Assembly (NCBI GenBank): GCA_934047225.1
Contig: OW203997.1
Span: forward strand, 2,900,417-2,964,416
DNA from: Ypsolopha sequella
Taxonomy: Eukaryota; Arthropoda; Insecta; Lepidoptera; Ypsolophidae
Length of the DNA stretch: 64,000 nucleotides
Reading direction: 5' to 3'
Part shown: positions 1-10,855 of the stretch, piece by piece
How positions within the stretch are numbered: position 1 is the first letter of the stretch
How the letters are laid out: the number at the start of each line of letters is the position of its first letter
Made by a program: the position numbers and the translations under genes
Notes under the pieces: generated by a model
Told to the model about the DNA's origin: nothing
Database searches by the model: none
The model's input: the letters and a program-made list of their open reading frames with translations, nothing else

Positions 1-392
1 GTCACTCCGAGCGAACAATCGCGCAGTGCGAGAGGGGCGGATTCAGGACAAAATGGAAAAAAGTTGGTTTTATATTTTTATTAAAAAAACTTAAATAGCT
101 AGCAAAATTTCAAATATCAAATCTCTAGATATTGTTGAAACCCATCTAATGAAAATATGTTCGAGTTCTGTATATGGTTTCTATTCGTCAAACGAGGAGA
201 AAAAGTGTGTTTAAAGACCTCATTTTAACAATTATTTCTATCGAGGAAAATTAATCCAAACATGTTTTCCAATTTCAAAACCCTAGATTATATAGTCAAA
301 ATGCATATACCAGAAACTGATTACAATTTTCCGTGTATTTCATGAAATACACAGAAAAGAAACACCCGTATTTTTTTCGCATATCGCCTTAA
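1..392 (+). mobile_element. TTAAGGCG-type MITE, family A (cut by window start)
   Basis: Near-identical to copies at 2563-2989 (inverted), 11663-12086 and 24697-25119. The left end is missing because the window starts inside it. The right end reads TTCGCATATCGCCTTAA, the terminal repeat with its TTAA target. It has no coding capacity of its own. It contains the block GTGCGAGAGGGGCGGATTC, shared with family B, so the two families are related. Confidence 0.8.
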
Positions 393-479
393 GCTGTCTA
401 CAAGCCACTGTTTCCGGAGAACGTCTGCCACTCTCTTAGCAGATTCAGGAGTGGACATGTCAATTTTAAAAAGACACAA

Positions 480-950
480 AATTTGCCCCCGAATTGTCGA
501 AAATCCCTCCGGAGCGATCGGTCTACTGTCCCAATCGGTCTACTTTCGCTATTGGTCTATTTTACCAAATGGTACACTTGTTTTTCATAATCCGTCCATT
601 TCTCAATGCGTTTAGTATTCACATCGGTCTATTTCCCGATCGGTCTACTTCTGTATCTGATTTATTTTTCATACAGATTTTTTTGACAGATGTCAAAGTG
701 ACAGATGATTAATTTTTTTTCACAGATTTTTTTGACAGATGTCAAATTGACAGATGATTTATTTTTTATACAGATTTTTTGACAGATGCCAGTGACAGAC
801 GGCAAAGTGACAGATGATTAAACTTTTATGGAAAATTAGTGACAGAGTGACAGGTGATTTGATTTTTATGTAAAATTAATGACAGATGTCAAAAGTGACA
901 GATGTTTAAATTTTTATGGAGAATTAGTGACAGATGATATCATTTTTTTT
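480..950. repeat. Degenerate GACAGATG tandem repeat region
   Basis: From about 500 the text repeats 'CGGTCTA' motifs. From about 680 to 945, GTGACAGATGAT / GACAGATGTCAAA units recur every 35-60 bases with T-rich spacers. This is an imperfect minisatellite. Short open frames here are chance. Confidence 0.6.
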
Positions 951-1255
951 TTAATTGACGTCTTTTGTACCGTCTCCGCGCCCATGTACGTCTAAAGAAC
1001 ATCGTGAACCATCACCCATGCCAGAAAATAATCAAGTTTCTCAAAAACTACATCCTGAGACACCGTTTTCTGAGGCTATTTCTAATTCTCAAGCTGTAAC
1101 GGTTGGCACTAATAAAATTGTTACGATGCACTTCCATAATTGTTCAAATGTAAACATTAGCCTCTAATTATTTCTATGTTTAGTCTTATTGCTCCTAATT
1201 GTACGTAAATAAATAAACGTACTGTTTTTAAATTTGTGGATATATTAATAATTTG
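951..1255. other. Unassigned spacer
   Basis: AT-rich, with one short open frame (955-1167) that has no recognisable domain and no codon bias. I see no gene. Confidence 0.5.
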
Positions 1256-1485
1256 CAATATTCCGCTAAACACTCTTACCATGTTATTCAAAATGCAGAC
1301 TCAAGCACCGTCCGCCCTCCCGCATAAAACATGCACCAAGCAGAGCGAGCAGTACGAGCACAAAATAAAGCAATCGCAAGAAAACTTATCGACACGTGTT
1401 TCGCCTCTAAACGAGGCATCCTCGGGATGTGTAGTCCGCCCGACCGCTCGACAGCAATCGCTGGACTTCCGCAAAGTAACGACTT
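1256..1485. mobile_element. Repeat fragment with GAAA-stem motif, Penelope/retrozyme-like
   Basis: The first 110 bases (ATTCCGCTAAACACTCTTACC onward) recur at 29245-29345. On the minus strand, 1398-1417 forms GCCTC-loop-GAGGC followed by GAAACACGTG. That is the stem II plus GAAA arrangement seen in hammerhead-derived ends of Penelope-like elements and retrozymes, but the CUGAUGA box is degenerate. Confidence 0.4.
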
Positions 1486-1490
1486 TTTCA

Positions 1491-1768
1491 ATATATACAA
1501 GGTGACTTTTTGATCATCGTCCAAATTCATACTGAAAATTTGATAAGTGATCAGTATCTCGGATCAGTAACAATTTTTGTGAAATTCGTATAATTAAATT
1601 TCGGCTTCCCATAGAAATTCAGTTCCAGTCCCGAGTGAATCACTATGGGGAGTCGAAATTTCATTTGACGAATTTCACAAAAATTGTTACTGATCCAAGA
1701 TACTGATCACTTATTAAGCCTCCAGTATGAATTTGGACGATGATCAAAAAGTCACCTTGTATATATAT
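1491..1768. mobile_element. Long-palindrome MITE (ACAAGGTGACTTTTTGATC ends)
   Basis: The left arm (about 1491-1615) and right arm (about 1643-1768) are inverted copies that begin ACAAGGTGACTTTTTGATCA and sit in TATATA. A right-arm relative lies at 62850-62993. It is non-coding; open frames across it are products of the palindrome. Confidence 0.8.
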
Positions 1769-2562
1769 ATATTTTTTGTACTGTTCTTAGTAATAAGTTA
1801 CACTGCTTACACTTGTTTACTTATTTTCTCCTAGAAGGTGATAAAAAGTAGAGTGTCTACCTCTGGCGCAACACTATTTTAAGCTCGAGTGACGTACTTT
1901 GAATCCCTCGCTGCGCTCAGAATTCTACTTTAGAATCCTTCACTCCGCTCTGGATTCAAAGAAACACTCTCGCCTTTAAAATAGTTGTTTGCTCCGCAGG
2001 CAAACAATCTACTATATTGACCAAATCCTACCGTGTAACCTATAGAGACATTCTAGCGCTCGGCGTTTTAGTGGTTATTGACCAATCAGAGCCGTTTGCA
2101 AGCACTCAACAACGTGCTGAATGTACGATGAACATTGAATACGACAACCGATCGTTATTTTGGTAGTGAAGATAGGTACGTATCTAAGACACGTAACGTT
2201 TACGTTAGGGTATGTAATATTATAAAAATCCACAAAGAATTATCAATCGAATCTATCGAATATTTCATCCATCCATCCATCCATCCATCCATCCATCAGC
2301 CTAGTTCGTTCACTGCTGGACATAAGCCTTTCTCATGAAGTTTTTTATGAAAATCAATTACGTTTAAAAAGCTAAAGACAGCACTAAAATTGTTTTTACA
2401 AAAAATTACGAAGTTATTGGCATTCAATGTGAGCTTAATTCTGCCTAGATAGTGACGTCATCGTACCTACAAAATCGCGTACTAAAAGTGATAAATATCG
2501 CTGCTTATAACGTCGGTAATAAAAGTAATTAAAAAAAAATTCAAAAAGGGTTGTGCTTTGCA
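1769..2562. other. Unassigned spacer with a truncated RTE end
   Basis: Contains short CGCTGCGCTC / CACTCCGCTC repeats near 1905-1960. A (CCAT)n run leads into CAGCCTAGTTCGTTCACTGC at 2266-2335, an inverted and heavily truncated RTE-type LINE 3' end. No gene is visible. Confidence 0.5.
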
Positions 2563-2989
2563 TTAAGGCGATATAAAAAAAAAAATAGAGGTGTTTCGTT
2601 TCTATTTATTTCATGAAATACACGGAAAATTTAATTAATTTCTGGTATATGCATTTTGACTATATAATCTAGGGTTTTGAAATTGGAAAACATGTTTGGA
2701 TAAATTTTCGTCGATAGAAATAATTGCTGAAATGAAGTCTTCAAACACTTTTTCTCCTCGTTTGACGAATAGGAACCATATACAGAACTCAAACATATTT
2801 TATTAGATGTGTTTTAACAATATAATATCTAGAGATTTGATATTTTAAATTTTGCTAGCTATTTTAGTTTTTTTAATAAAAATATAAAACCAACTTTTTT
2901 CCCTTTTGCCCTGAATCCGCCCCTCTCGCACTGCGCAATTTTTCGCTTGGAGTGACAGTGACAAAAATAAAATTCGCATAGTCTCTTAA
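2563..2989 (-). mobile_element. TTAAGGCG-type MITE, family A, full copy
   Basis: Full length, 427 bases, inverted relative to the copy at window start. It begins TTAAGGCGATAT and ends TTCGCATAGTCTCTTAA, so the terminal repeats are imperfect over about 17 bases and TTAA is present at both ends. Confidence 0.85.
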
Positions 2990-3189
2990 GAGAAATAACT
3001 TTATCAATAGAGTCATTTTCGCCTGATGCAGGGAAGAGGCACCTTAACTCACTAGTTCGCTTGTGACTCTTTGTGGTATTTTCGTAATTAACAGCACAAA
3101 GCGAGTACAAAATGCACCGGTATGCATTTCGTAGAGCTTTCGTGCCGAAAGTCTTAGCGTACCGTCGAGGAATTTGCCGCTGAACAATT

Positions 3190-3500
3190 TTTCTTTCCAT
3201 CCATCCATCAGCCTAGTTCGTCCACTGCTGGACATAAGCCTTTCCAGGACTTTGCCACTCCCCGCAGTTACCCTGGAAGAATTGCCCATACTTACACATG
3301 CTGGGCAGGCAGGTTGGTGAGCGCGGTGCCGGAACCCTCGCACCAGTGACGCCGCTGCCCGTCAACAGTCTGTTCCATATAAGGCTTGGCTATTAGGGAT
3401 GCCATCCATCGGTCTCAGGCATGGTGGGCCTCCTGGTTTTTTGCCTGTGTCCTCTTACTATCCCCCGAATTACTTCGAGGGGGTCTCCAAGATTTCTCTT
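3190..3500 (-). mobile_element. RTE-type LINE 3' end (or SINE using it)
   Basis: On the minus strand this ends with CTGGACGAACTAGGCTGATGG plus a GGAT-type tail. Copies lie at 8478-8845, 37473-37772 and 62181-62538. In the minus frame of the 37-kb copy the end reads 'DDRREWQSPGKAYVQQWTN', matching the C-terminal pattern of lepidopteran RTE elements. Confidence 0.75.
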
Positions 3501-3947
3501 TGCGTAGCCGTAGTGTTCAAATTCAAAGATTTTGCGGAAGTCTCTGGACAAACTGTTTAACGTCTCGCGTGCTTTACTCTCCCACTTTCCGGGCGAGCGC
3601 TCTTCATCCTAAGTCTCATCACGATTGGTTCGTACAGTTGTTATGCGACACTAGGCACGGAGCAATTAAGAAGAGAAGTTGCCAATAGTTCATTTCTCTA
3701 GGGAAAATTGTGTGACACTGTGCGGGGTGGAAGGCAGAGGTACGGGGAAGGAAGGCCGTTCCACCAATCACATAGCACACAGAGCACATGCTTTTGTGAC
3801 GTTATGACACCATTAATTGTAACATGGCACCTTTCATAACCAACTCCTTGCTGAATTGCGCCGTGGTCAGCCGTGATTGGCCGACTCAGACACAGTGAAC
3901 GCTATTGGAGCCGTCGCCATACAAAATTGTGTTCAACATACTTTATC
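3501..3947. other. Unassigned spacer
   Basis: Mixed composition with no domain, tandem repeat or convincing open frame. Confidence 0.4.
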
Positions 3948-3949
3948 CT

Positions 3950-4347
3950 TTTTTGGGTTCCGTACCCAAAGAGTAACCAACGGACGGGCGTTTCGACGAT
4001 TAATACCACGTACAGAGAATACCAACCATGACTTTTTTGCTATTTCGCGTAAATAATAAAATTATTACGGATTTGACCACATACGATGTGTACCATAAAC
4101 GTAAAATACCAACTCACTATTTTTAGTCGTTTCGACGATTGATACCACGCATGAACCGTGTTAGTTAGACAGTTGAAATTGTCACAGATGATGTATTCTG
4201 TTGCCGCTATAACAACAAATACTAAAAAACAGAATAAAATAAATATTTAAGTGGGCTCCCATACAACAGACATGGTTTTTTTTCCGTTTTTATAGATAAT
4301 GGTACGGAACCCTTAGTGTGCGAGTCCGACTCGCACTCGGCCGGTTT
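3950..4347 (+). mobile_element. High-copy lepidopteran GTTCCGTACCC element
   Basis: Starts GGTTCCGTACCCAAAGAGTA and ends GGTACGGAACCC, a hairpin, then CGGCCGGTTTT. The end hairpin is GTGCGAGT-CCG-ACTCGCAC at 4318-4336. A second copy lies at 14804-15088. A single hairpin near one end recalls Helitron-like ends, but I cannot fix the class. Confidence 0.7.
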
Positions 4348-4838
4348 TCAACTCTATCCAGACTTCTATGTCTTTAACGTTCACTGGGTACTGGTATATT
4401 TTCTTCAATTAGGGCAAGGTTGTCTATTTTAAAGAAGAAGGTAGTTCAAATGAATCGGCGTCGGAGGTCACTCTCGAGGAAAACCGCAAAACAAAATTAC
4501 AGGTTTCTCAGAAAGTAACGAAATTGCCGAAATAAATCGCGAAATATTTAAAGACTTGCAATAACCGGAATACTTTATAGCGAACTCCGTCCTTGGCATA
4601 ATGTATATGTGAAGATAAAATGTTATAGATATCGAAAAGGGATCTATTTTGCATTGACAAGTGTCTGATTCTAAAGGATCTTGTCAGTTTGATTAAGAAA
4701 TTATTTTATCTGAAGATTTCTGTAGAATTATTTAGGAAAACTCGCAATATATTCAAGAAATGTAATGACAAAATAAAATTTACAATTGAACAAAAAAAAG
4801 GTTTTTAATTTGTGCACAATGATGGAAAGATACCACGT
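4348..4838. other. Unassigned spacer
   Basis: AT-rich sequence. I see no gene or repeat. Confidence 0.4.
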
Positions 4839-5003
4839 GCTGGTCTACCGCGTAATTCTCATTTTCATCAACATCAACTTGAGATTGAAATTTGACGTGC
4901 GTGCGACGATGCTCGCCTAACATGCCATCGCTTTTGCACGCGTTGAATTTCGCATGCATTTGCTTGAAGTTGATACAAATGAGAATTACACGGTAGAGCC
5001 CCT
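4839..5003. mobile_element. Palindromic MITE, family G
   Basis: Inverted ends: GGTCTACCGCGTAATTCTC on the left and GAGAATTACACGGTAGAGCC on the right, with CATCAACATCAACTTGAG inside. A second copy is nested in a family B element at 10581-10728. Confidence 0.8.
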
Positions 5004-5415
5004 GTTCAAGAAGCTGACACAAAAGTTACGCCACCGAAAATGTGCGATTGGAGTAAAGGAAGTCTGTCTTCGCGGCAGCGAGCTACGTTCCTATTGGTTG
5101 CTTGCAAAAATACCACTTCCTTTCCTCCAAAAACATTACTAAAACAATAAGTTGGCCAATCAACTTAAACCTAACCCTACCTGTGGAATGGAGACAATTA
5201 CCATTTTATTTACAAGGCTTTGTACATAGAAATTAGTAGCAATGTTATGAAAATAACTGAAACTCACTGACTCGAATATAAACATGGTGGTTGTATAAAC
5301 CGGAAACACATTTTATAGACTTGAAAACTTTGATCACATAAATTATCCAAAATGACTTGTGTAACTAAATTAAAATCTACGAAGTAACTCAAGTAAATTA
5401 ACATTATCTTAGGCA
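5004..5415. other. Unassigned spacer
   Basis: No recognisable gene or repeat in about 400 AT-rich bases. Confidence 0.4.
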
Positions 5416-5892
5416 TTAAGGGCCTTACTATCGCCAAATGGGTACTTTCTAAAGCCTATACTCCTCGTTTATGGCCAAACCAAAAATAATGAAAAAATTT
5501 ATTATGAATAATCAACTCTTAGACAGCATATGCAACATTTTTCTTTTTCATAACACCAAAACTTCTACATGAATTTTTTTTTAACTGAATGGTGTTTTTT
5601 GGCTTAAATTTCTTACTGCTCCTAAGTGCTTTGGCTGATTGAATACATTTATGCTTTGATAAATAGATAAACTTGATAGCTATAAACATATAACATATGA
5701 TTATTCAATCGAACAATCACGTCCATGTGAAAAGTATAATTTTCTCCTATTTCACCCTATCAAGGACGCAGCGAGCGTCGTAACAGCCACTATGCATTGC
5801 GCGCTGATATAAACGTTATTTCAATGTCGTTTCCGTTGATATTCGTAGTGACAAATATCGAGCTGCTAATTTGGCGATGGTAATCGCCTTAA
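5416..5892 (+). mobile_element. TTAAGG-type MITE, family C
   Basis: Begins TTAAGGGCC and ends GGTAATCGCCTTAA. The inner block with CGTCGTAACAGCCACT and CAATGTCGTTTCCGTTGATA matches 13822-14315, and a fragment lies near 15095-15200. It is 477 bases long and non-coding. Confidence 0.75.
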
Positions 5893-6169
5893 TAATTAGA
5901 AATAAATAAGGAAAGTTTCTTAATCAAAATCTAACAACATTCCAGGAATAATTTTAAAGCTTCCAGGTTAAATTATTCATAATTTCAAATACTAAAAATC
6001 ATAGAAACTAAACATAACAATAAACCACACTGATTCTTAATTTAAATCAATAATTAACTGCAGAAAAGAATCATTATCAATGTTACATCACCGGATGTTT
6101 ACATCTAGAAATTATTTGCTCCGACATAATAATATACATATACCCACACCTGTCTCCCAGAGGGGTAAG
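5893..6169. other. Unassigned spacer with repeat fragment
   Basis: AT-rich. At 6128-6166 a short piece of the CTGTCTCCCAGAGGGGTA repeat (full copy at 8041-8245) abuts a LINE tail. Confidence 0.5.
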
Positions 6170-6780
6170 CAATCAATCAATCAAAATTCTTTATTTGTCG
6201 ATACATAGGTAAGAATGATATTACAATTTTTGTCATGTCCCATATGATCTGCCTAATGGCGTACAAAATTAAATATTAAAACTAAATATATCATTATTAC
6301 ATTGATTACATATTTACAGCCCTACATTTTGTATATCTATAGTCACAATCCCAATATGAGTCAAAATAATTAATAAATTAAATTTTAAAAAATTGAATTA
6401 AATATCCATGTCATCTAAATATTCGTTAGTACCATAATAAGATTTACAAATCAAAAACTCCTTTAATTTCGTTTTAAATGAATACAAATTTACAATGTTT
6501 CTGATATGGTTGGGAAGTTTTCTGAGTTTCCCGTAGACCACGAGACATGCAACTGTCTCGAAACGTCGGGTGTCCCCTTTTCGTAAAAAGGTAAAAATTG
6601 ATCGCGGTAGACCCGATTATATATATTATAATGGTTGGGAAGTTTATTATAAATGCTCGTTGCCATCCCGAGAATGCTTTTCTTGTAGAGTTCCGTGTTA
6701 CGGGAAAAGGCTTTTAAGCTACTAGGATATCGTTTGCTGTTGTAAAAACTAAATAAGTGAAGGTTAGTCTTGACAAACAA
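6170..6780 (-). mobile_element. LINE 3' end with decayed ORF2 C-terminus
   Basis: On the minus strand, 6481 down to about 6405 reads FKTKLKEFLICKSYYGTNEY then LDDMDI and stop, the usual end of a Jockey/CR1-type LINE ORF2. Upstream is 'SILGMATSIYNKLPNH'. The 3' tail is a run of TTGA-type units at 6170-6190 (read inverted). The frame is broken by the insertion at 6521-6630. Confidence 0.75.
6521..6645 (+). mobile_element. Penelope/retrozyme-like fragment with 15-bp flanking duplication
   Basis: ATGGTTGGGAAGTTT occurs at 6506-6520 and again at 6631-6645, flanking 110 bases of foreign sequence. The insert holds GAGAC-loop-GTCTC followed by GAAACGTCGGG (about 6541-6568) and GATCGCGGTAGACCCGATTA, a style seen in lepidopteran Penelope-like ends. 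The repeat encodes KLPNH of the LINE, so this is a target-site duplication inside the LINE end. Confidence 0.65.
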
Positions 6781-6869
6781 AGCAACCTCATAAATGTAGA
6801 TGCATTGAAACGTTAGCAGCTTGTGTTTTTTGAAGTGTGGTCTGCTGCTGTCGGTGGGATTTAAACAAA

Positions 6870-7045
6870 GCAGCAGCAGAGACTACGGATTTCTATCTCC
6901 TACGACCCCGATACACCGCTTCTTCCACATCCATCAGTCTAGTCGTACAAGCTCATCTCCGGATAGTTTTGACTTGGCCCTTCTTCAGTACGTCACTAAT
7001 TTGGTCGACCGGCATACATCCTTCCAGAGCGTCCTTTTAACTCAA
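6870..7045 (+). mobile_element. CTGTCTCCCAG-family repeat (family J), partial
   Basis: Shares GCAGAGACTACGGATTTC, ACATCCATCAGTCTAGTC and GCCCTTCTTCAGTACGTC with copies at 8041-8245 and, inverted, 27430-27660 and 29360-29545. Confidence 0.6.
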
Positions 7046-7164
7046 AAACAATACCAATTGACACAAACGTCAACAAGTAATGTTCACAGAAGAAATAATA
7101 AAAATCCAAAGAAATAATAAAAAGCCCAATGCAATAATTGTATATATTTGTTGTCTATATTTTA

Positions 7165-7660
7165 TCAATTCAATTCAATTCAATTTATTTATTGCAATAA
7201 ATTACAGTTTCATTGGTGTTTCTAAAAATAGACAGTACAAGTGTAATTTTACCAATAGCGGCATAGCAATATTATAATAATAGTAATTATTATTATAAAC
7301 TTAATTAAAATATACATTAAAAAAAAATACAAAAGTTTTTTTTTTTAATAATCAAAAAGATGTCGATAAAATTTAAAAAACCCAATAAATCATAATTAAA
7401 AGATAATAATAACCTATTCACAATTATGATAGAACTCTTTTAGAGTATATGGACACATAAGCAACAAATATTGTTTTAAAGACTGTTTGTGTTATCAATC
7501 AAAGTTTAGGCAATTTAATATAATAAAAGTGATAAAATTTACCCGAGACGTTTTTTGAGTGTAAATAATCTGGCAGCACTCAAGTAATGTGCCCAAAGCA
7601 ACGCGCGATGCATCCTCATTAGTGAAAGCCATTACATATTTGACTTCGTGACACAAATCA
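7165..7660 (-). mobile_element. LINE 3' tail and untranslated region
   Basis: CAATT repeats followed by TTTATTTATTGC at 7166-7200 are the reverse of an AATAAA(TTGAA)n LINE tail, like the plus-strand tail at 36180-36217. The AT-rich sequence behind it is probably 3' untranslated region. No coding remains. Confidence 0.5.
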
Positions 7661-8040
7661 CTGATAAGCCCGTATCACCAAAGAAGTCCCGTTAATCAAG
7701 CCATTTTGGTTCCTGTTCCAAGTTGATAAAGACTCCAATGCGGAATTTATAATAATGATAACGACTGAAGTATAATCAGCATTAATTATGATATCATTCG
7801 TGTTTGGTGAACTAACGACCAGCTGTGGCTTTGCATGTATCAGAAGCATAGCCTTAGACTAGAGAAGGCTGTGATCAGAAGCCATAAGCAGTGATACCTA
7901 CTTCTAGTATAAGTACCTACTTATTAATCTAAGGAAAATTCGGAAGAGACCTAAAATAGGCCTCATCCGAGACCCAAATGTCAAGTTGTCCATGGCTACA
8001 GGTGGATGCGCTGTCCTCATTTTGCGTGTGTACTATTAGT
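7661..8040. other. Unassigned, probably old repeat
   Basis: It has the look of a dispersed lepidopteran repeat, but there is no second copy in the window, and no open frame is convincing. Confidence 0.35.
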
Positions 8041-8245
8041 CATACATACATACATATATTCACGCCTGTCTCCCAGGGGGGTAGGCAGAGGCTACAGATT
8101 TCCATCTGCTACGATCCAGACACACCTCTTTGGCCTTTTCACATCCATCACTCTAGTCATACAAACTCCGGGTACTTTTGACATTGCCCTTCTTCAGTAT
8201 GTCGCCAATTTGATCAGCATACGCCCTTCAAGGGCGGCCTGGCCT
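8041..8245 (+). mobile_element. CTGTCTCCCAG-family repeat (family J)
   Basis: Opens with a CATA run, then ATTCACGCCTGTCTCCCAG, then CAGAGGCTACAGATTTCCAT and CCCTTCTTCAGTATGTCGCC. The CATA run is the inverted 3' tail, so the element's own direction is probably minus. It is SINE- or LINE-end-like. Confidence 0.65.
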
Positions 8246-8248
8246 CGT

Positions 8249-8415
8249 ATAGTGTTTAATCGCGCGCGTCGCCACTTAGTTGAATCACAAGTGCGAGGAG
8301 CGTGACACGATGTTTTTGCGATTGAACAGTATGTCACGCTCGTCACAACCAGAGAATATAAAGTATTTGTCACAACTGTGATTCAACTAAACTGCGCCGC
8401 GCGATTAAACACTAT
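8249..8415. mobile_element. Short palindromic MITE (TAGTGTTTAATCGCGCG ends)
   Basis: The left arm TAGTGTTTAATCGCGCG...AGTTGAATCACA is repeated inverted on the right as TGTGATTCAACT...CGCGCGATTAAACACTA. It is about 165 bases, flanked by TA-like bases, and inserted in or beside the family J copy. Confidence 0.75.
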
Positions 8416-8477
8416 GCTATGGTCGAGCTCTACCTTCGACTTAATATTAGTGTCCATCCTGGTCGAGCTCTACCTTC

Positions 8478-8845
8478 CTTCCTTCTATCCATCAGCCTAG
8501 TTCGTCCGCTGCTGGACATAAGCCTTTCCAGGACTTTGCCACTCCCGGCGGTCATCCTGGAAGAATTGCCCATACTCACACACGCTGGGTAGGCAGGTTG
8601 GTGAGCGCGGTGCCGGAACCCTCGCACCAGTGACGCCGCTGCCCGTCACCAGTCTGTTCCATATAAAGCCAGGCTATTAGGGATGGATATACCGCCATCC
8701 ATCGGTCCCAGGCATAGTGGGCCTCCTGGTTTTTTGTCTGTGAGCTGTCCTCTTACTCTCCCCTGAATTACCTCAATGGGTCTCCAAGTAAGATGGTGGT
8801 ACCTCCACAGTCGAACTCGGCATCAGCTCTACCACCTACTTTTTG
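8478..8845 (-). mobile_element. RTE-type LINE 3' end
   Basis: Inverted copy of the CTAGGCTGATGG-tailed family (see 37473-37772). The longest shared part includes GTCTGTTCCATATAAAGCC and GGTGGTACCTCCACAGTCG. Confidence 0.75.
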
Positions 8846-9388
8846 TATTTATGTCGGTGAAATAAGTGAGAGGAAACGTAATAAGGCCTTTGACTAAAGC
8901 ATAAAAGAAGACCGGCTACCGTCACACAAATCTCTACTCAAAAACGGCGCGAATACCTGCGATGAGCTTTGTTGGTGTCGGCCAATCTACGTATTGCGTA
9001 TAGCGCTACCCCGCCCCCCTCTCCTGTTGAACTAATAGGCCACCACGGGGAGTGTACTAGAATAATTCGGAAAATTCAACTGGTTGTGTTTTGATGGCCG
9101 CTCTCGGGTCGATCTGCGTAAAATATTCTACTTTTAAACAAAAATAATTTAAAAAAGCAAAGACTTTTTGACATACTTACGCATGATATGTGACTCCATC
9201 ATGTTTTTTACATTTCGAGTAGTAAGTTTTGCACTTATCAAAAGCGCATCCAGGCATTTTCAGCGTAAAACAACAATAATCACTCGGGTATAATGCACAG
9301 CTATCCTGCAAGACGTTCCGCGAGCGACTAGAGCGAACTGCTACGATTTGTGTTAGTTTTGCTCTGCCACATATAGAGGCCCGGTACA
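8846..9388. other. Unassigned spacer
   Basis: Mixed sequence including a C-rich stretch near 9010-9025. I see no gene. Confidence 0.35.
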
Positions 9389-9967
9389 GTGCGCGCCAAT
9401 CTTTTAGTCGCCTCTGAAGCTAGCCCCAAGAATCGACGCATTAGCCGTTTTACTGTGTCAGGGGGACGTTACAGGAGTGAGGGCGCGGAGCACACCCGCC
9501 TGCATGCCGCACCACACCCCCCGCTCGCCGTCCGGCAGGTGTCAACACTATGCGTTAGTGTTAGTGCTACGTCCGTACACTACACACGCGCGCGTTGCAT
9601 GAAAAGTACGTTCGTGGAAAAAATTATATGATTCGTTAAGTCAATCGTTGAATCTGTTTGTGTTGCCTTTATTTGTTGTTTTGTTGATTTAGTTTGTTAA
9701 AGTTTATTGTTGTTGTTATGCCTCGCGGTCGTTATAGCGTTTTAAGGCGACAATGTAGGAAAATGGTGTTTATATTTTGTTTTAATTAAACAGCTAAGAT
9801 TGCACTAAAATACTAATATATATTAAATAGGTAGGTACAACAAGTATACCTTCCCACTTATAGTAAACATTTAATAGTCAACCGTTCATATTATTGTTTC
9901 CTTGACTGTACCTGCGCAAGCTTGCACTCGTAACTCAATCAGAGGCGACTAAAAGATTGGCGCGCAC
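9389..9967. mobile_element. TA-flanked MITE with 29-bp perfect inverted ends
   Basis: GTGCGCGCCAATCTTTTAGT (9389 onward, to 9417) is repeated exactly inverted at 9939-9967. Flanks include TA, fitting a mariner/Tc1-type element. The interior has a GC-rich block (9475-9600) and no transposase. Confidence 0.8.
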
Positions 9968-10308
9968 TTATACCATGTCTACGGTATGCTTTAGTCAAAG
10001 AATAAGGAAAATATTCTGATATCTGTATAAAAATTCCACACACTAACTGGTTATCAAAAGGTATATATAGGTACTTGGTGACTTACAAGAATCCATCTTG
10101 TGATTAGGAACGAGAAGTTATGACTGAAACATAAATTTAATGCGTTCGAGACTTGGAAGCTTTTACTGGAACTTTACGGTCTCTTCCACGGTCCATTTGT
10201 TGTCTTTTCTGCTTTTCATGGACACTTCTCGTAAATTCCTTGATTATTAGAACCACGCCATTTTGTTTTGTCCAATTTGAGGTCAATCTTTGGTTCCCTT
10301 TGATATAT
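9968..10308. other. Unassigned spacer
   Basis: No gene or repeat that I can recognise. Confidence 0.35.
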
Positions 10309-10855
10309 TTACGGCGCTACGAAAAAAAAATCGACACTTTACGAACGTGCATATCTACTTCAGTAAATAAAGTATTATTTAAAAAAAATATATATTATTT
10401 TTGGATTCTTTTTCTAGGGATCTGTTAAAACAGAAACGCGATTAGAGAAATTCGGCTCGATAGAAATATTTATTGAAGTGAGGTCTTTTTCGGCACCAAT
10501 TCTCCTGGTTTGACAATTTAGAATGACATATGGACTGCAATTATATTTTATTAGATGGGTTTTAACGATATCTAGGACCTGCGGGTCTGCCGCGTAATTC
10601 TGATTTTCATCAACATCAACTTGAGATTGAAATTTGACGTGCGTGCGACGACGCCCGCCTAACATGCCATCTCATTTCGCATGCATTTGCTTGAAGTTGA
10701 TACAAATCAGAATTACGCGTTAGAGCCGCTGGTTAAACGAAATTTTGATAGCAACTTTAGTACATTTTATATCAATAAAAAACCGACTTTTTGTTACTTT
10801 TCCACGAATCCGTCCCTCTCGCACTGAGGGTTTTCGCATATGGAGTAACGCTCAA
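10309..10855 (-). mobile_element. TTAAGGCG-type MITE, family B, with nested MITE
   Basis: Matches the family B copy at 22860-23273, but the left target reads TTACGGCG and the last 20 or so bases of the right end are missing. A family G palindrome interrupts it at 10581-10728. Confidence 0.8.
10581..10728. mobile_element. Palindromic MITE family G nested in family B
   Basis: Family B copies read GACCTGGTTAAACG without a break. Here GACCT is followed by GCGGGTCTGCCGCGTAATTC and, after about 150 bases, CAGAATTACGCGTTAGAGCC and CTGGTTAAACG. The interior matches 4839-5003. Confidence 0.85.

Noticed and set aside
3044..3343. Conserved 'CVSMGNSSR.TAGSGKVLERLMSSSGRTRLMD' frame found in several places
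   Set aside because: It is a non-coding frame of RTE 3' ends; the coding frame ends AYVQQWTN.
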